The notes under the pieces: generated by a model
Databases searched by the model: none
The model's input: the letters and a program-made list of their open reading frames with translations, nothing else
Told to the model about the DNA's origin: nothing
Assembly (NCBI GenBank): GCA_033283265.1
Contig: JAWMQN010000001.1
Location: 1,178,001 to 1,242,000 of the forward strand
From: Mangrovimicrobium sp033283265
Lineage (GTDB): Bacteria > Pseudomonadota > Gammaproteobacteria > Pseudomonadales > Halieaceae
Direction: 5' to 3'
Length of the DNA: 64,000 nucleotides
Part shown: in pieces, positions 49,976 through 59,169 of the stretch
Position numbering within the stretch: the first letter of the stretch is position 1
Layout: every line of letters starts with the position of its first letter
Program-made: the position numbers and the translations under genes

Positions 49976-51172
49976 CTACAGCGCGTCAAACCCCCGCTGC
50001 AAATCCGCCTTCAGATCGTCGACATCCTCGAGCCCCACCGACAGCCGAACCAGGTTGCGACGAATGCCCGCCGCATCCCGCTGCTCATCGGTCAGACGTC
50101 CGTGAGTGGTAGTCGCCGGATGCACGATGGTGGACTTGGTATCACCCAGATTGGCGGTGAGCGAAAACACCTTCGTGCCATCGATGAAACGCCAGGCCTC
50201 TTCCTGCCCGCCCCTCACCTCGAAGGACAGCACCCCGCCGAAGGCGCGCTGCTGCCGCGCAGCCAGCGCATGGCCGGGGTGTGCCTCAAGGCCAGCGTAG
50301 TAGACCTTTTCAACGGACTCATGCGCGTCGAGCCACTGGGCAACCGCCAGCGCATTGGCGCTGTGGGCGTCCATCCGCAGGCGCAACGTCTCCAGGCCCT
50401 TGAGGAAAACCCAGGCGTTGAAGGGGCTCATGGTCGGGCCGCAGGTGCGCAGGAAGGTCAGCACCTCACTCATGTGCTCCTCGCGGCCCACCACCGAACC
50501 GCCGACACAGCGGCCCTGGCCGTCGAGGAACTTGGTCGCCGAGTGCACGACGATATCCGCGCCGAGGGCCAGCGGGGTTTGCAGGGCCGGGGTGCAGAAG
50601 CAGTTGTCCACCACCAGCAGGGCTCCGTGGGCGTGGGCCAGTTCGGCCATCGCGGCGATATCGGCCACTTCACACAGCGGGTTGCTGGGCGTCTCGATGA
50701 ACAGCATGGCCGTCTCGGGGCGCATCGCCGCCTGCCAGCCCGCCAGGTCGAGCAGCGGTACGGTACTCACCTCGACCCCGAACTTGGCCATGTACTTGCC
50801 GAACAGGTTGGTCGTGGTGCCGAACACGTCGCGGGAACAGATGATGTGATCGCCGGCTTTCAGCAGCGCCAGCGCGGTGGAGAGAATCGCCGACATGCCG
50901 GACGCGGTGCCCACCGCGGCCTCACCGCCTTCCAGCGCGGCAATGCGCTCCTCGAAGGTGCGCACCGTGGGATTGGTGTAGCGCGAATAGACATTGCCCG
51001 GTTGCTCGCCGGAGAAGCGCGCGGCGGCCTCGGCGGCGCTGCCGAATACGTAGCTCGAGGTGGCGAAAATCGGCTCGGAGTGTTCGCCCTCGGCGGTGCG
51101 GCGGATGCCGCCGCGGATCGCCAGCGTGTCCAGTGCCGCACCGGCCAGTGGATCGTCGTCGTAGTCAGCCAT
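49976..51172 (-). CDS. metZ: O-succinylhomoserine sulfhydrylase MetZ
   Basis: A 398-residue PLP enzyme of the Cys/Met metabolism class. The substrate and cofactor sites are seen in SRYTNPTVRTFEERIAALEGGEAAVGTASGMSAI, VDNCFCTPALQTPLALGADIVVHSATKFLDGQGR (Lys in SATK binds PLP) and NLGDTKSTIVHPATTTH. It makes homocysteine directly from O-succinylhomoserine and sulfide. As in Pseudomonas it follows purF, here 8 bp after its stop. Confidence 0.95.
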   Translation of the reverse strand: MADYDDDPLAGAALDTLAIRGGIRRTAEGEHSEPIFATSSYVFGSAAEAAARFSGEQPGNVYSRYTNPTVRTFEERIAALEGGEAAVGTASGMSAILSTALALLKAGDHIICSRDVFGTTTNLFGKYMAKFGVEVSTVPLLDLAGWQAAMRPETAMLFIETPSNPLCEVADIAAMAELAHAHGALLVVDNCFCTPALQTPLALGADIVVHSATKFLDGQGRCVGGSVVGREEHMSEVLTFLRTCGPTMSPFNAWVFLKGLETLRLRMDAHSANALAVAQWLDAHESVEKVYYAGLEAHPGHALAARQQRAFGGVLSFEVRGGQEEAWRFIDGTKVFSLTANLGDTKSTIVHPATTTHGRLTDEQRDAAGIRRNLVRLSVGLEDVDDLKADLQRGFDAL

Positions 51173-51180
51173 GGCTCAAC

Positions 51181-52704
51181 TCACGCGTTGTTGTGGATGC
51201 CGACCACGGCACCCTCTTCGGTCTGCGCGGCCCGGCTGGCGGACTGCGCTTCGTCGTTGCGCAGGGCATCGATATGATCGAGGTAGGCCTGGTCGACATC
51301 GCCGGTGGGGTATTCGCCGGAGAACACCGAGCACTCGAACTCGTCCGCGTTCGGGTTGCCCTCGCGGGAGCACTCGATGAGGTCCTCCAGGTCCTGGTAG
51401 ACCAGCCAGTCGGCGCCGATCAGTTCGCAGACCTGCTCCTCGGTACGGTCGTGGGCGATCAGCTCGGCCGCGGAGGGCATGTCGATGCCGTAGACATTGG
51501 GGTAGCGCACCGGCGGCGCCGCCGAGGCGAAATACACTTTCTCCGCACCGGCGTCGCGGGCCATCTGGATGATCTGCCGGCAGGTGGTGCCGCGCACGAT
51601 GGAGTCATCCACCAGCATCACGTGCTTGCCATTGAATTCCAGCGGCACCGGGTTGAGCTTCTGGCGCACGGACTTCTTGCGCTGGCTCTGGCCGGGCATG
51701 ATGAAAGTGCGGCCGATATAGCGGTTTTTCATGAAGCCCTCGCGGAACTTCACCCCCAGCTCATGGGCCATCGACTGCGCCGCGATCCGGCTGGTGTCGG
51801 GAATCGGGATGATCACGTCGATCTGCAGGTCCGGTCGTTCGCGGCGCACCTTGGCGGCGAGGGTCGCACCCTGGCGCATGCGGGTCTTGTAGACGGAGAT
51901 CTCGTCCATCAGCGAGTCGGGGCGGGCAAAATACACGTGCTCGAAAATGCACGGCTGCAGTTTCGGGTTGTCCGCGCACTGGCGGCGGTGCAGCTGCCCC
52001 TGCATGTCGATGAACACGGCCTCGCCGGGGGCGACATCGCCGAGCAGGCGGAAACCGAGCACGTCGAGGGCGACACTCTCGGAAGCGATCATGTACTCCT
52101 TGCCGCCGGTGGCGTTCTCCCGCTCACCCACGACCAGCGGGCGAATACCCAGCGGATCGCGGAAACCGACGATGCCGTAGTTGACGATCAGGCTGACCGC
52201 CGCGTAGCCGCCCCGGCAGCGCCGGTGCACGGCTTTCACCGCGTCGAAGATGTCCTCGGCGCGGGGCGAGAGCTTGCCCAGGGTCTGCAGTTCATGGGCG
52301 AAGATGTTGAGCAGCACCTCGGAGTCGGAATCGGTGTTGAGGTGGCGCAGGTCGTCCTGGAACAGTTCGCGGGTCAGTTGCTCCGCGTTGGTCAGGTTGC
52401 CGTTGTGCGCCATGGCGATGCCGTAGGGCGAGTTCACGTAGAAGGGCTGGGCCAGGGCGGCGCCGGAGCTGCCGGCGGTGGGGTAGCGCACATGGCCGAT
52501 GCCAATGGTGCCCTGCAGGCGCTGCATGTGGTGCTGGCGGAACACGTCGCGGACCAGGCCCTCGCTCTTGCGCAGGCTGAAACGGCCGCCCTCACAGGTC
52601 ATGATGCCCGCGGCGTCCTGCCCGCGATGCTGGAGTACGGTAAGGGCGTCGTATATGTCAGGGGCGACGTCGTGCTCGGCTACAATTCCAACCAGGCCAC
52701 ACAT
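51181..52704 (-). CDS. purF: Amidophosphoribosyltransferase PurF
   Basis: A 507-residue enzyme making phosphoribosylamine from PRPP and glutamine, the first step of purine synthesis. The mature enzyme begins at Cys2 (MCGLVGIVAEHD), the glutaminase nucleophile. GHVRYPTAGSS and the PRPP loop VMLVDDSIVRGTTCRQI are typical. Length is normal. It starts 19 bp after cvpA, the conserved cvpA-purF pairing. Confidence 0.97.
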   Translation of the reverse strand: MCGLVGIVAEHDVAPDIYDALTVLQHRGQDAAGIMTCEGGRFSLRKSEGLVRDVFRQHHMQRLQGTIGIGHVRYPTAGSSGAALAQPFYVNSPYGIAMAHNGNLTNAEQLTRELFQDDLRHLNTDSDSEVLLNIFAHELQTLGKLSPRAEDIFDAVKAVHRRCRGGYAAVSLIVNYGIVGFRDPLGIRPLVVGERENATGGKEYMIASESVALDVLGFRLLGDVAPGEAVFIDMQGQLHRRQCADNPKLQPCIFEHVYFARPDSLMDEISVYKTRMRQGATLAAKVRRERPDLQIDVIIPIPDTSRIAAQSMAHELGVKFREGFMKNRYIGRTFIMPGQSQRKKSVRQKLNPVPLEFNGKHVMLVDDSIVRGTTCRQIIQMARDAGAEKVYFASAAPPVRYPNVYGIDMPSAAELIAHDRTEEQVCELIGADWLVYQDLEDLIECSREGNPNADEFECSVFSGEYPTGDVDQAYLDHIDALRNDEAQSASRAAQTEEGAVVGIHNNA

Positions 52705-52723
52705 GCGGGTTCCACCTCTGGTA

Positions 52724-53236
52724 TCAGGTTACTATCTGGCCGCCGGGCCCGGGTTGGGCGAATACCGCCTGTACCCAGTCCGCCAGCATGGCGATTTGCG
52801 GCATCAGTTGCGACTGATGCACCAGTTGCGCGTACTGTGCGGGGGCGAGATTCTTCAGCACCCACGCCAGCACGAGGATAATGATGGCGCCGCGGGCGAA
52901 GCCGAACACGGTGCCCAGCAAACGGTCCAGGACACTGAGACCGGCTGCCCGCACGAGACTGCCCGCAACTTTCACCAGCACGGTGAATACCACCAGGGTG
53001 GCCACGAACAACAGTGCATAGGCGGCTATGTAGCGCCCGGTGCTGTTGGCGATCACTCCCGCCATTTCCAGTGCCAGCCGGTCGACGAACAGGTTGGCGA
53101 CGATGAAAGCCACCACCCAGCCCAACAGGGACAATGCTTCGCGAACAAATCCGCGCCAAAGACTGATCAGCGTGGAGATGGCGAGCACGATCACAATCGC
53201 CCAGTCGAGGGCGGTCAGCAGGCTCAGGTCAATCAT
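52724..53236 (-). CDS. cvpA: Colicin V production protein homologue CvpA
   Basis: A 170-residue inner-membrane protein with four helices. LTALDWAIVIVLAISTLISLWRGFVREALSLLGWVVAF is the family signature, and RLLGTVFGFARGAIIILVLAWV the second. CvpA supports envelope homeostasis under bile or detergent stress in enterics; its exact activity is unknown. ATG at 53236 is chosen from homology; 53245 is also possible. Always next to purF in related genomes. Confidence 0.93.
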   Translation of the reverse strand: MIDLSLLTALDWAIVIVLAISTLISLWRGFVREALSLLGWVVAFIVANLFVDRLALEMAGVIANSTGRYIAAYALLFVATLVVFTVLVKVAGSLVRAAGLSVLDRLLGTVFGFARGAIIILVLAWVLKNLAPAQYAQLVHQSQLMPQIAMLADWVQAVFAQPGPGGQIVT

Positions 53237-53317
53237 GCGCACCATTCATTGCGGCGCATTCTAACAAAGCCCGGCTGCGGCGCGGAAATGGTTTTATGCG
53301 AACAATGCACGCCGGCA

Positions 53318-53944
53318 TCAGGGGTAGTACCGCACCACCAGGGATTTCACGCCGTAGTTGCTGTCGATCTGGCTGCGGATAGCCTCGAGCTTTGCCTTCT
53401 CGGCCTTCGGCCCGATACTGATCCGGTAGAGGGTTTTGCCGCCGCTGCGAACCTGTTTGACATAGGCCTTGTGCCCGGCGCCGATCAGGTCGTCGCGCAG
53501 GGCCTCGGCCCGTTCGCGACTGCTGACGCTCACCACCTGCAGCGACCAGGCGATGGGAATGCCCTCGTCATCCAGCTTGAACTCCTCGGGCTCGACGCTG
53601 CGCGTCTTGCCCGGCGCGGGTGGCGCTGCGGCTTGGGACTCCGGGGCATCGCTGGCGGCAGTTTCCGCGGCGGGCTCCGCGTCGGGGGCCTCGGCACGAC
53701 CACTGGCGAAGACTTCCGCCGCAGCCAGCTCCGCATCGCTGATGGGCTCGGCCGGGCGCGGTGCAGGCAGTTGCTGCAGCAGGGAGTCATCGGGTGCCGG
53801 CAAGGGGGAGGTATCAATGCTGGGACGCGGTGGAATCTGCAAGCTGTCTGCCCCAGTCGGTGACTCGGGGCTGACAAAGATGATCGGCCAGAACACCACG
53901 CCGAGCGCCACCAGAATGAGCGCACCGACCAGGCGTTGTTTCAT
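53318..53944 (-). CDS. SPOR-domain protein (DedD-like)
   Basis: A 208-residue protein: one N-terminal membrane anchor (MKQRLVGALILVALGVVFWPIIF), a Pro/Ala/Glu-rich linker (about 25-130), and a C-terminal SPOR domain (WSLQVVSVSSRERAEALRDDLIGAGHKAYV...LYRISIGPKAEKAKLEAI). SPOR domains bind denuded glycan strands at the division septum. It follows folC with a 4-bp gap and precedes cvpA, the DedD location in many gammaproteobacteria. The ATG at 53956 overlapping folC is an alternative start. Confidence 0.92.
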   Translation of the reverse strand: MKQRLVGALILVALGVVFWPIIFVSPESPTGADSLQIPPRPSIDTSPLPAPDDSLLQQLPAPRPAEPISDAELAAAEVFASGRAEAPDAEPAAETAASDAPESQAAAPPAPGKTRSVEPEEFKLDDEGIPIAWSLQVVSVSSRERAEALRDDLIGAGHKAYVKQVRSGGKTLYRISIGPKAEKAKLEAIRSQIDSNYGVKSLVVRYYP

Positions 53945-53948
53945 GACA

Positions 53949-55244
53949 TTATTCATTGCTGACAGCCGCTCGCGGCCCTTCCTCCAGAGATGCCAGCACG
54001 CCGCCGACGGTATAAAACGAGCCAAAGACCACGGCGCAGTCACCCGGGGCCAGCAGTTCCCGGCAGCGCGCTGTGGCCGCAGGCAGGTCGGCGCACAGTT
54101 CGAATTCGTCGATACCTGCCTCCCGCAACATGGCTGCGGTTGCGGCGGCGGGCTGCGCCCGCTCGTTGCCGGGCTGGTCAGGCAACAACCAGTAGTCGAC
54201 ATGGGCAATGCAGGGCCGCAGCATCTCCGCCACCGCCTTGTCTTTCATCGCGGAAAATAATGCAATCCGCCGCCCGCGACAATCTTCGGCCACAAATTTT
54301 TCAACCAGTTTGAGCACCGCCGCCGGATTGTGGGCAACGTCGAAGAGGTAGTCACGGCCGGCGATCTCACGGTGCTGGCGACGGCCCCACAGGCTCAGGC
54401 CCGCGAGCGCCGCATCGAGGTCTGCGCCTTGCGGATGGACGCCCAGCAGCTGCGCCGACTGCAGCGCGGCGGCGATGTTTACCGTGAGGATTTCAGGGTG
54501 CCCGGCAAACGGCAGCGCACACATGGCCCCGCCGGAATCGCGCAGCGTGAGCACGCCGCGCCCGGTGTCATCGGCCAGGAGAAAGTCCCGGCCGACCAGG
54601 TACAGTGGTGCGGCGCCGGTCTCTTGCACCGCCTCCAGCAGGGCCGCGGGCGGATCCGGCTCAGCCACCACCACGGCGCGCCCCGGGCGCATGATCCCGG
54701 CCTTCTCCCGCGCGATGGCATCGCGGCTATCACCCAGCCACTGCTGGTGGTCGAGGTCGATGCTGGTGATCACCGCGACGTCGGCGTCGACGATATTGGC
54801 TGCATCCAGGCGACCGCCGAGGCCAACCTCGAGTATCACCACGTCCACCGCCAGGTCGCGAAACACCCACAGCGCGGCCAGCAGGCCGAATTCGAAATAG
54901 GTCAGCGTGGTTTCCCCGCGAGCCGCCTCGATGGCCTCGAAGGCGCGCAGGATGGGCGCGTCGGCTACTTCTGCACCGGCGATGCGGATGCGCTCATTGA
55001 AGCGCAATAAATGGGGGGAGGTGAAGGCACCGGGGCGCTTGCCGCACCTGGCAAGCAGCGCTTCCAGGACGGCGACGGTGCTACCCTTGCCATTGGTACC
55101 GGCCACCGTAACGACCGGAACGGAAACCGGGACCAGGCCCAGTTCTCGGGCAACCCGGCCCACCCGGGCAAGACCCAGGTCCATGGGGTTGGGGTGCAGG
55201 GTTTCGAGGTAACTCAGCCACTGCTTGAGTGGAGTGTCAGTCAT
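53949..55244 (-). CDS. folC: Dihydrofolate synthase/folylpolyglutamate synthase FolC
   Basis: A 431-residue Mur-ligase-like enzyme adding glutamate to dihydropteroate and folates. The ATP loop is in VTVAGTNGKGSTVAVLEALL; GKRPGAFTSPHLLRFNERIRI and LEVGLGGRLDAANIVDADVAVITSIDLDH are family motifs. It begins MTDTPLKQWLSYLETLHP and overlaps the accD end by 8 bp (ATGACTGA). The reading frame extends upstream within accD but is not used. Confidence 0.96.
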   Translation of the reverse strand: MTDTPLKQWLSYLETLHPNPMDLGLARVGRVARELGLVPVSVPVVTVAGTNGKGSTVAVLEALLARCGKRPGAFTSPHLLRFNERIRIAGAEVADAPILRAFEAIEAARGETTLTYFEFGLLAALWVFRDLAVDVVILEVGLGGRLDAANIVDADVAVITSIDLDHQQWLGDSRDAIAREKAGIMRPGRAVVVAEPDPPAALLEAVQETGAAPLYLVGRDFLLADDTGRGVLTLRDSGGAMCALPFAGHPEILTVNIAAALQSAQLLGVHPQGADLDAALAGLSLWGRRQHREIAGRDYLFDVAHNPAAVLKLVEKFVAEDCRGRRIALFSAMKDKAVAEMLRPCIAHVDYWLLPDQPGNERAQPAAATAAMLREAGIDEFELCADLPAATARCRELLAPGDCAVVFGSFYTVGGVLASLEEGPRAAVSNE

Positions 55245-56157
55245 CCCCTTCCAGGTCCGGCGCCTCGAATTCCACTGGGGGTTTCGAGTCGGCACCGGGA
55301 GCGTCGAGGCCGCCGAACTTCGCCAGCAGCCTGCCGATGGTTTCGCGCATCTCCATGCGGTGCACAATCATGTCGATGGCGCCATGTTCGAGCAGGAACT
55401 CGCTGCGCTGGAAACCCTTGGGCAATTTCTGGCGGATGGTCTGCTCGATGATGTTCGGCCCGGCAAAACCCGCGCGTGCTTCGGGCTCGGCGATATTGAC
55501 GTCGCCGAGCATGGCCAGTGACGCGGACACCCCGCCGTACACGGGATCGGTCATGACTGAAATGAACGGCACGCTGTTCATTTTCATCCGCTCGAGTACC
55601 GCGCTGGTCTTGGCCATCTGCATCAGGGAGATCAGCGCCTCCTGCATGCGCGCGCCACCGGAGGCGGAGAAACACACCAGCGGGACACCGCGGTCCATGG
55701 CGAGTTGTGCGGAGCGGGCGAACTTCTCACCCACCGCATTGCCCATGGAACCACCGTGAAAGTTGAACTCGAAGGCCACCGTGATGAGCGGCATGCCCAG
55801 CAGGCGGCCCTGCATGGCCACCAGGGCATCGTTCTCGCCGGTGGAGCGCTGCGCCGCGGTCAGGCGGTCGCGATAGCGCCGCTTGTCCTTGAACTTGAGG
55901 CGATCAACTGGCTGGATGTCACTGAGGATTTCCTCGCGGCCTTCCGCATCGAGGAAGATATCGAGGCGCCGCCTGGCGCCGATACGCATGTGGTGATCAC
56001 ACTTGGGACAGACTTCGTTGTTGCGCTCGAGGTCGGGCCGGTAGAGCACAGCGTCACACTTCAGACACTTCTTCCAGAGCCCCTCGGGTACGCTGGAACG
56101 CTTTTTGCCCTCGGGCTTACTTACCCCGGAGGGCAGGATTTTATCAATCCAACTCAT
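55237..56157 (-). CDS. accD: Acetyl-CoA carboxylase carboxyltransferase subunit beta
   Basis: A 306-residue subunit that transfers carboxyl from biotin to acetyl-CoA in fatty-acid synthesis. It has the four-Cys zinc ribbon (CLKC ... CPKC, near residues 30-55) and the crotonase-like CoA-binding core (VCFSASGGARMQEALISLMQMAKTSAVL; ISVMTDPVYGGVSASLAMLGD). The start at 56157 (MSWIDK) has GGGGGAA upstream. It follows trpA by 49 bp, as in pseudomonads. Confidence 0.97.
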   Translation of the reverse strand: MSWIDKILPSGVSKPEGKKRSSVPEGLWKKCLKCDAVLYRPDLERNNEVCPKCDHHMRIGARRRLDIFLDAEGREEILSDIQPVDRLKFKDKRRYRDRLTAAQRSTGENDALVAMQGRLLGMPLITVAFEFNFHGGSMGNAVGEKFARSAQLAMDRGVPLVCFSASGGARMQEALISLMQMAKTSAVLERMKMNSVPFISVMTDPVYGGVSASLAMLGDVNIAEPEARAGFAGPNIIEQTIRQKLPKGFQRSEFLLEHGAIDMIVHRMEMRETIGRLLAKFGGLDAPGADSKPPVEFEAPDLEGDD

Positions 56158-56206
56158 GGTTTCCCCCACACCAATGCAGGGTTCAGTATAGAGTGTGTAC
56201 TGGCGT

Positions 56207-57037
56207 CTAGGAAGCAGTGACGCTGTCTACGCCGCGACGAATCTCTGCCAACAATTCACAGGCCGCGGCGCTGGCCTGGCTGTGCCCCTCGCCTGCTGCC
56301 AGGCGCTCGGCCAGCGATTTAATCAACGCGCTGCCTACAACGACCCCGTCGGCGATTCCGGCCACCTGTGCGGCGGACTCTGCGTCGCGGATACCAAAAC
56401 CGACAGCGACCGGCAAATCACTGCTGGCGCGAATTCTCGCCACCTGTTTGGCCACGTCAGCGGTGTCGAGATGACCAGCGCCGGTGACACCCTTGAGCGA
56501 GACGTAATAGATGAAGCCGCTGGCCTGGGAGACGATGCGGGCGATACGTTCGTCCGGTGTGGTTGGCGCCACCAGGAAAATGTTGTCGAGCCCGACCCGG
56601 TGCAGTTCGCGGTTGACCTGCTCCACCTCTTCCGGCGGAATGTCCACCGTCAGCAGGGCATCCAGCCCCGCCGCGGCCGCCGCATCTGCGAACGCGGCAT
56701 AGCCCATGTGCTCGACCGGATTGGCATAACCCATCAGCAGTACCGGGGTCTCCCGATCCTGCTCGCGGAAGCGGCGCACACACTCCAGCGCGTCACGCAG
56801 GCTGGTACCCGCAGCGAGCGCCCGCTCGTGAGCCTGCTGGATGACCGGGCCCTCGGACATGGGGTCGGAAAAGGGCACACCCAGCTCAATGATGTCGGCG
56901 CCGCGCTCGACCAGCGCGTGCATCAGCGGCACGGTGATCTCGAGCACCGGGTCACCCGCCACGATGTAGGGGATAACGGCCTTGCGCCCTTCCCGGGCCA
57001 GTTGTTCGAAACGTCCGGCAATTCGGCTCACTGTCAC
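56207..57037 (-). CDS. trpA: Tryptophan synthase alpha subunit
   Basis: A 276-residue TIM barrel that cleaves indole-3-glycerol phosphate to indole for TrpB. Visible motifs are PYIVAGDPVLEITVPLMHALVERGADIIELGVPFSDPMSEGPVIQ (catalytic Glu and Asp) and YYVSLKGVTGAG, then VAVGFGIRDAESA. GTG start at 57037 with AGGAG nearby, 6 bp after trpB. Confidence 0.97.
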   Translation of the reverse strand: MTVSRIAGRFEQLAREGRKAVIPYIVAGDPVLEITVPLMHALVERGADIIELGVPFSDPMSEGPVIQQAHERALAAGTSLRDALECVRRFREQDRETPVLLMGYANPVEHMGYAAFADAAAAAGLDALLTVDIPPEEVEQVNRELHRVGLDNIFLVAPTTPDERIARIVSQASGFIYYVSLKGVTGAGHLDTADVAKQVARIRASSDLPVAVGFGIRDAESAAQVAGIADGVVVGSALIKSLAERLAAGEGHSQASAAACELLAEIRRGVDSVTAS

Positions 57038-57043
57038 TGTCTC

Positions 57044-58264
57044 CTAAAACTCGATGCCGTCGATCTGTGCGACCGTGTGAATGTCCTTGTCGCCGCGACC
57101 GGAGAGATTGACCACGATGATCTGGTCCGGGCGCATGCCGGCGGCCAGCTTCTCCGCATAGGCCAGCGCGTGGCTGCTCTCCAGCGCGGGCATGATGCCC
57201 TCCACCCTGGTCAGCGTGTGGAAGGCGCGCAGGGCTTCGTCGTCGTTGATGGATACGTAATTCACCCGGCCGATATCCTTGAGCCAGCTGTGCTCGGGGC
57301 CTACACCGGGGTAGTCGAGGCCGGCAGACACCGAGTGGGTGTCGATGATCTGGCCGTCGGCGTCCTGCATCAGATAGGTACGGTTGCCGTGCAGCACACC
57401 GGGCGTGCCCGCTGACAGCGGCGCCGCGTGCTGGCCGGTCTCGATACCGTGACCGCCCGCCTCCACGCCGTACATGGCCACGGATTCGTCGTTGAGGAAG
57501 GGATGGAACAGGCCGATGGCGTTGGAGCCACCGCCGACACAGGCGACCAGTGCATCGGGCAGGCTGCCCGCCTGCTCCAGGCACTGGGCGCGGGCCTCGC
57601 GGCCGATCACGCACTGGAAGTCGCGCACCAGCTGCGGATAGGGGTGCGGGCCGGCGACCGTACCGATGATGTAGAAAGTGTCGTCGACGTTGGTGACCCA
57701 GTCGCGCATGGCCTCGTTCATCGCGTCCTTCAGGGTGCGCGAGCCGGACGTCACCGGGATCACCTGCGCCCCGAGCAGCTTCATGCGGTAGACGTTCAGC
57801 GCCTGCCGGCGGACGTCCTCCTCGCCCATGTAGACCTGGCACTCCAGGCCCAGGCGCGCGGCAACCGTTGCGGTTGCAACCCCGTGCTGGCCGGCACCGG
57901 TCTCGGCGATCACCCGCTTCTTGCCCATGTGCTTGGCCAACAGGGCCTGGCCGACGGTGTTGTTCACCTTGTGCGCACCGGTGTGGTTGAGATCCTCGCG
58001 CTTGAGGAAGATGCGGGCACCGCCGACGCGCTTCGACCAGTGGGTGGCCTCGTACAGCGGCGAGGGCCGGCCGACGTAATGGGCCAGGTCCTCGTCCAGC
58101 TCGCGCTGAAAATCGGGATCGCTGCGCAGCCTGGCGTACAGCTGCTCCAGCTGGTCCAGGGCGGACATCAGGGTCTCCGCGACGAAGCGGCCACCGTAGA
58201 TGCCAAAGCGGCCGTGTTCGTCCGGAACGGCGGCGTAATCGGTGGGGTTCACATCTGTGTTCAT
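57044..58264 (-). CDS. trpB: Tryptophan synthase beta subunit
   Basis: A 406-residue PLP enzyme joining indole with serine. The PLP lysine lies in LNHTGAHKVNNTVGQALLA; GAGQHGVATATVAARLGL and ACVGGGSNAIGLFHPF are near-invariant. ATG at 58264 is used; two in-frame GTG codons just upstream (58276, 58273) are alternatives. It lies between trpF and trpA in a trpFBA operon that continues into accD and folC. Confidence 0.97.
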   Translation of the reverse strand: MNTDVNPTDYAAVPDEHGRFGIYGGRFVAETLMSALDQLEQLYARLRSDPDFQRELDEDLAHYVGRPSPLYEATHWSKRVGGARIFLKREDLNHTGAHKVNNTVGQALLAKHMGKKRVIAETGAGQHGVATATVAARLGLECQVYMGEEDVRRQALNVYRMKLLGAQVIPVTSGSRTLKDAMNEAMRDWVTNVDDTFYIIGTVAGPHPYPQLVRDFQCVIGREARAQCLEQAGSLPDALVACVGGGSNAIGLFHPFLNDESVAMYGVEAGGHGIETGQHAAPLSAGTPGVLHGNRTYLMQDADGQIIDTHSVSAGLDYPGVGPEHSWLKDIGRVNYVSINDDEALRAFHTLTRVEGIMPALESSHALAYAEKLAAGMRPDQIIVVNLSGRGDKDIHTVAQIDGIEF

Positions 58265-58276
58265 CTCAATCACCAC

Positions 58277-58906
58277 TTACCGTTTATCGGCGGTTGCCAC
58301 CGCCGCAACAAATCGCTGAATTTTTTCCGCGTCTTTCAGGCCCGGTTCACTCTCGACACCGCCGCTGACGTCCACCGCGAAGGGTTCGAGGGCCGCAATC
58401 GCCGTGCCGACATTCTCCGGCTCCAGGCCGCCCGCCAGCACCAGCGGTGCGCCGAGCTCTGCCGGCACCATGCGCCAGTCGAAAGTCTTGCCGGTACCGC
58501 CGGGGACACCTTCCTGCCAGGCATCCAGCAGCACGCCGCGGGCGCCGTGGTAGCGCTGCGCTTCGCCTGCCAGGTCCATGTCCGGACGGCAGCGGATCGC
58601 CTTGATCCAGGGCCGGTCGAACTGGGCGCAGTACTCGGGACTCTCGTCGCCGTGGAACTGCAGCAGGCCGACCGGCAGGCTATCCGAGACTTCCCGCACC
58701 TGCTGCGGGGTCGCGTCCACGAACAGTGCGACCAGGGTCACGAAGGGCGGCACTTCTGCCGCTATACGCCTCGCCTGCTCCAGGCTCACCGCTCGCGGGC
58801 TCGGTGGATAGAACACCAGGCCCAGTGCATCGGCGCCGCTTTCCACCACGGCACGCGCGTCCTCGGGACGGGTGATGCCGCAGATCTTTATTCGCGTACG
58901 CGCCAA
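58277..58906 (-). CDS. trpF: Phosphoribosylanthranilate isomerase
   Basis: A 209-residue TIM barrel that isomerises phosphoribosylanthranilate in tryptophan synthesis. The catalytic Cys and Asp are in KICGITRPEDARAVVESGADALGLVFYPPSPR and in LLDAWQEGVPGGTGKTFDW; the phosphate site is VDVSGGVESEPGLKD. Standalone TrpF (not fused to TrpC) is typical for pseudomonads. The 263-bp gap to truA (58907-59169) holds no recognisable feature beyond its promoter presumably. Confidence 0.96.
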   Translation of the reverse strand: MARTRIKICGITRPEDARAVVESGADALGLVFYPPSPRAVSLEQARRIAAEVPPFVTLVALFVDATPQQVREVSDSLPVGLLQFHGDESPEYCAQFDRPWIKAIRCRPDMDLAGEAQRYHGARGVLLDAWQEGVPGGTGKTFDWRMVPAELGAPLVLAGGLEPENVGTAIAALEPFAVDVSGGVESEPGLKDAEKIQRFVAAVATADKR

Positions 58907-59169
58907 AGGGATGGTCCTGCCAAGCGTGGAATTTCAGGCGGCGGATGATAGCAGATGGTCAGTTGTGTGTCTGTATGGTGGGTTGAATTCGCGGCGCTTC
59001 GGGACTATCACAGGAAAGCATCCAGGATCGATGCCACCCGCAAAAGGCCGGGCAGTTCCTGCAAGGGCCCCGGCCGGCGCTCCGGGAGCCCAAGCTGCCA
59101 GGGACGGCGCTTTACGCGGTATTCGGAGGGCTCTTTACCGCAAGCAGGCCGGCAACAGATTCACCGGAT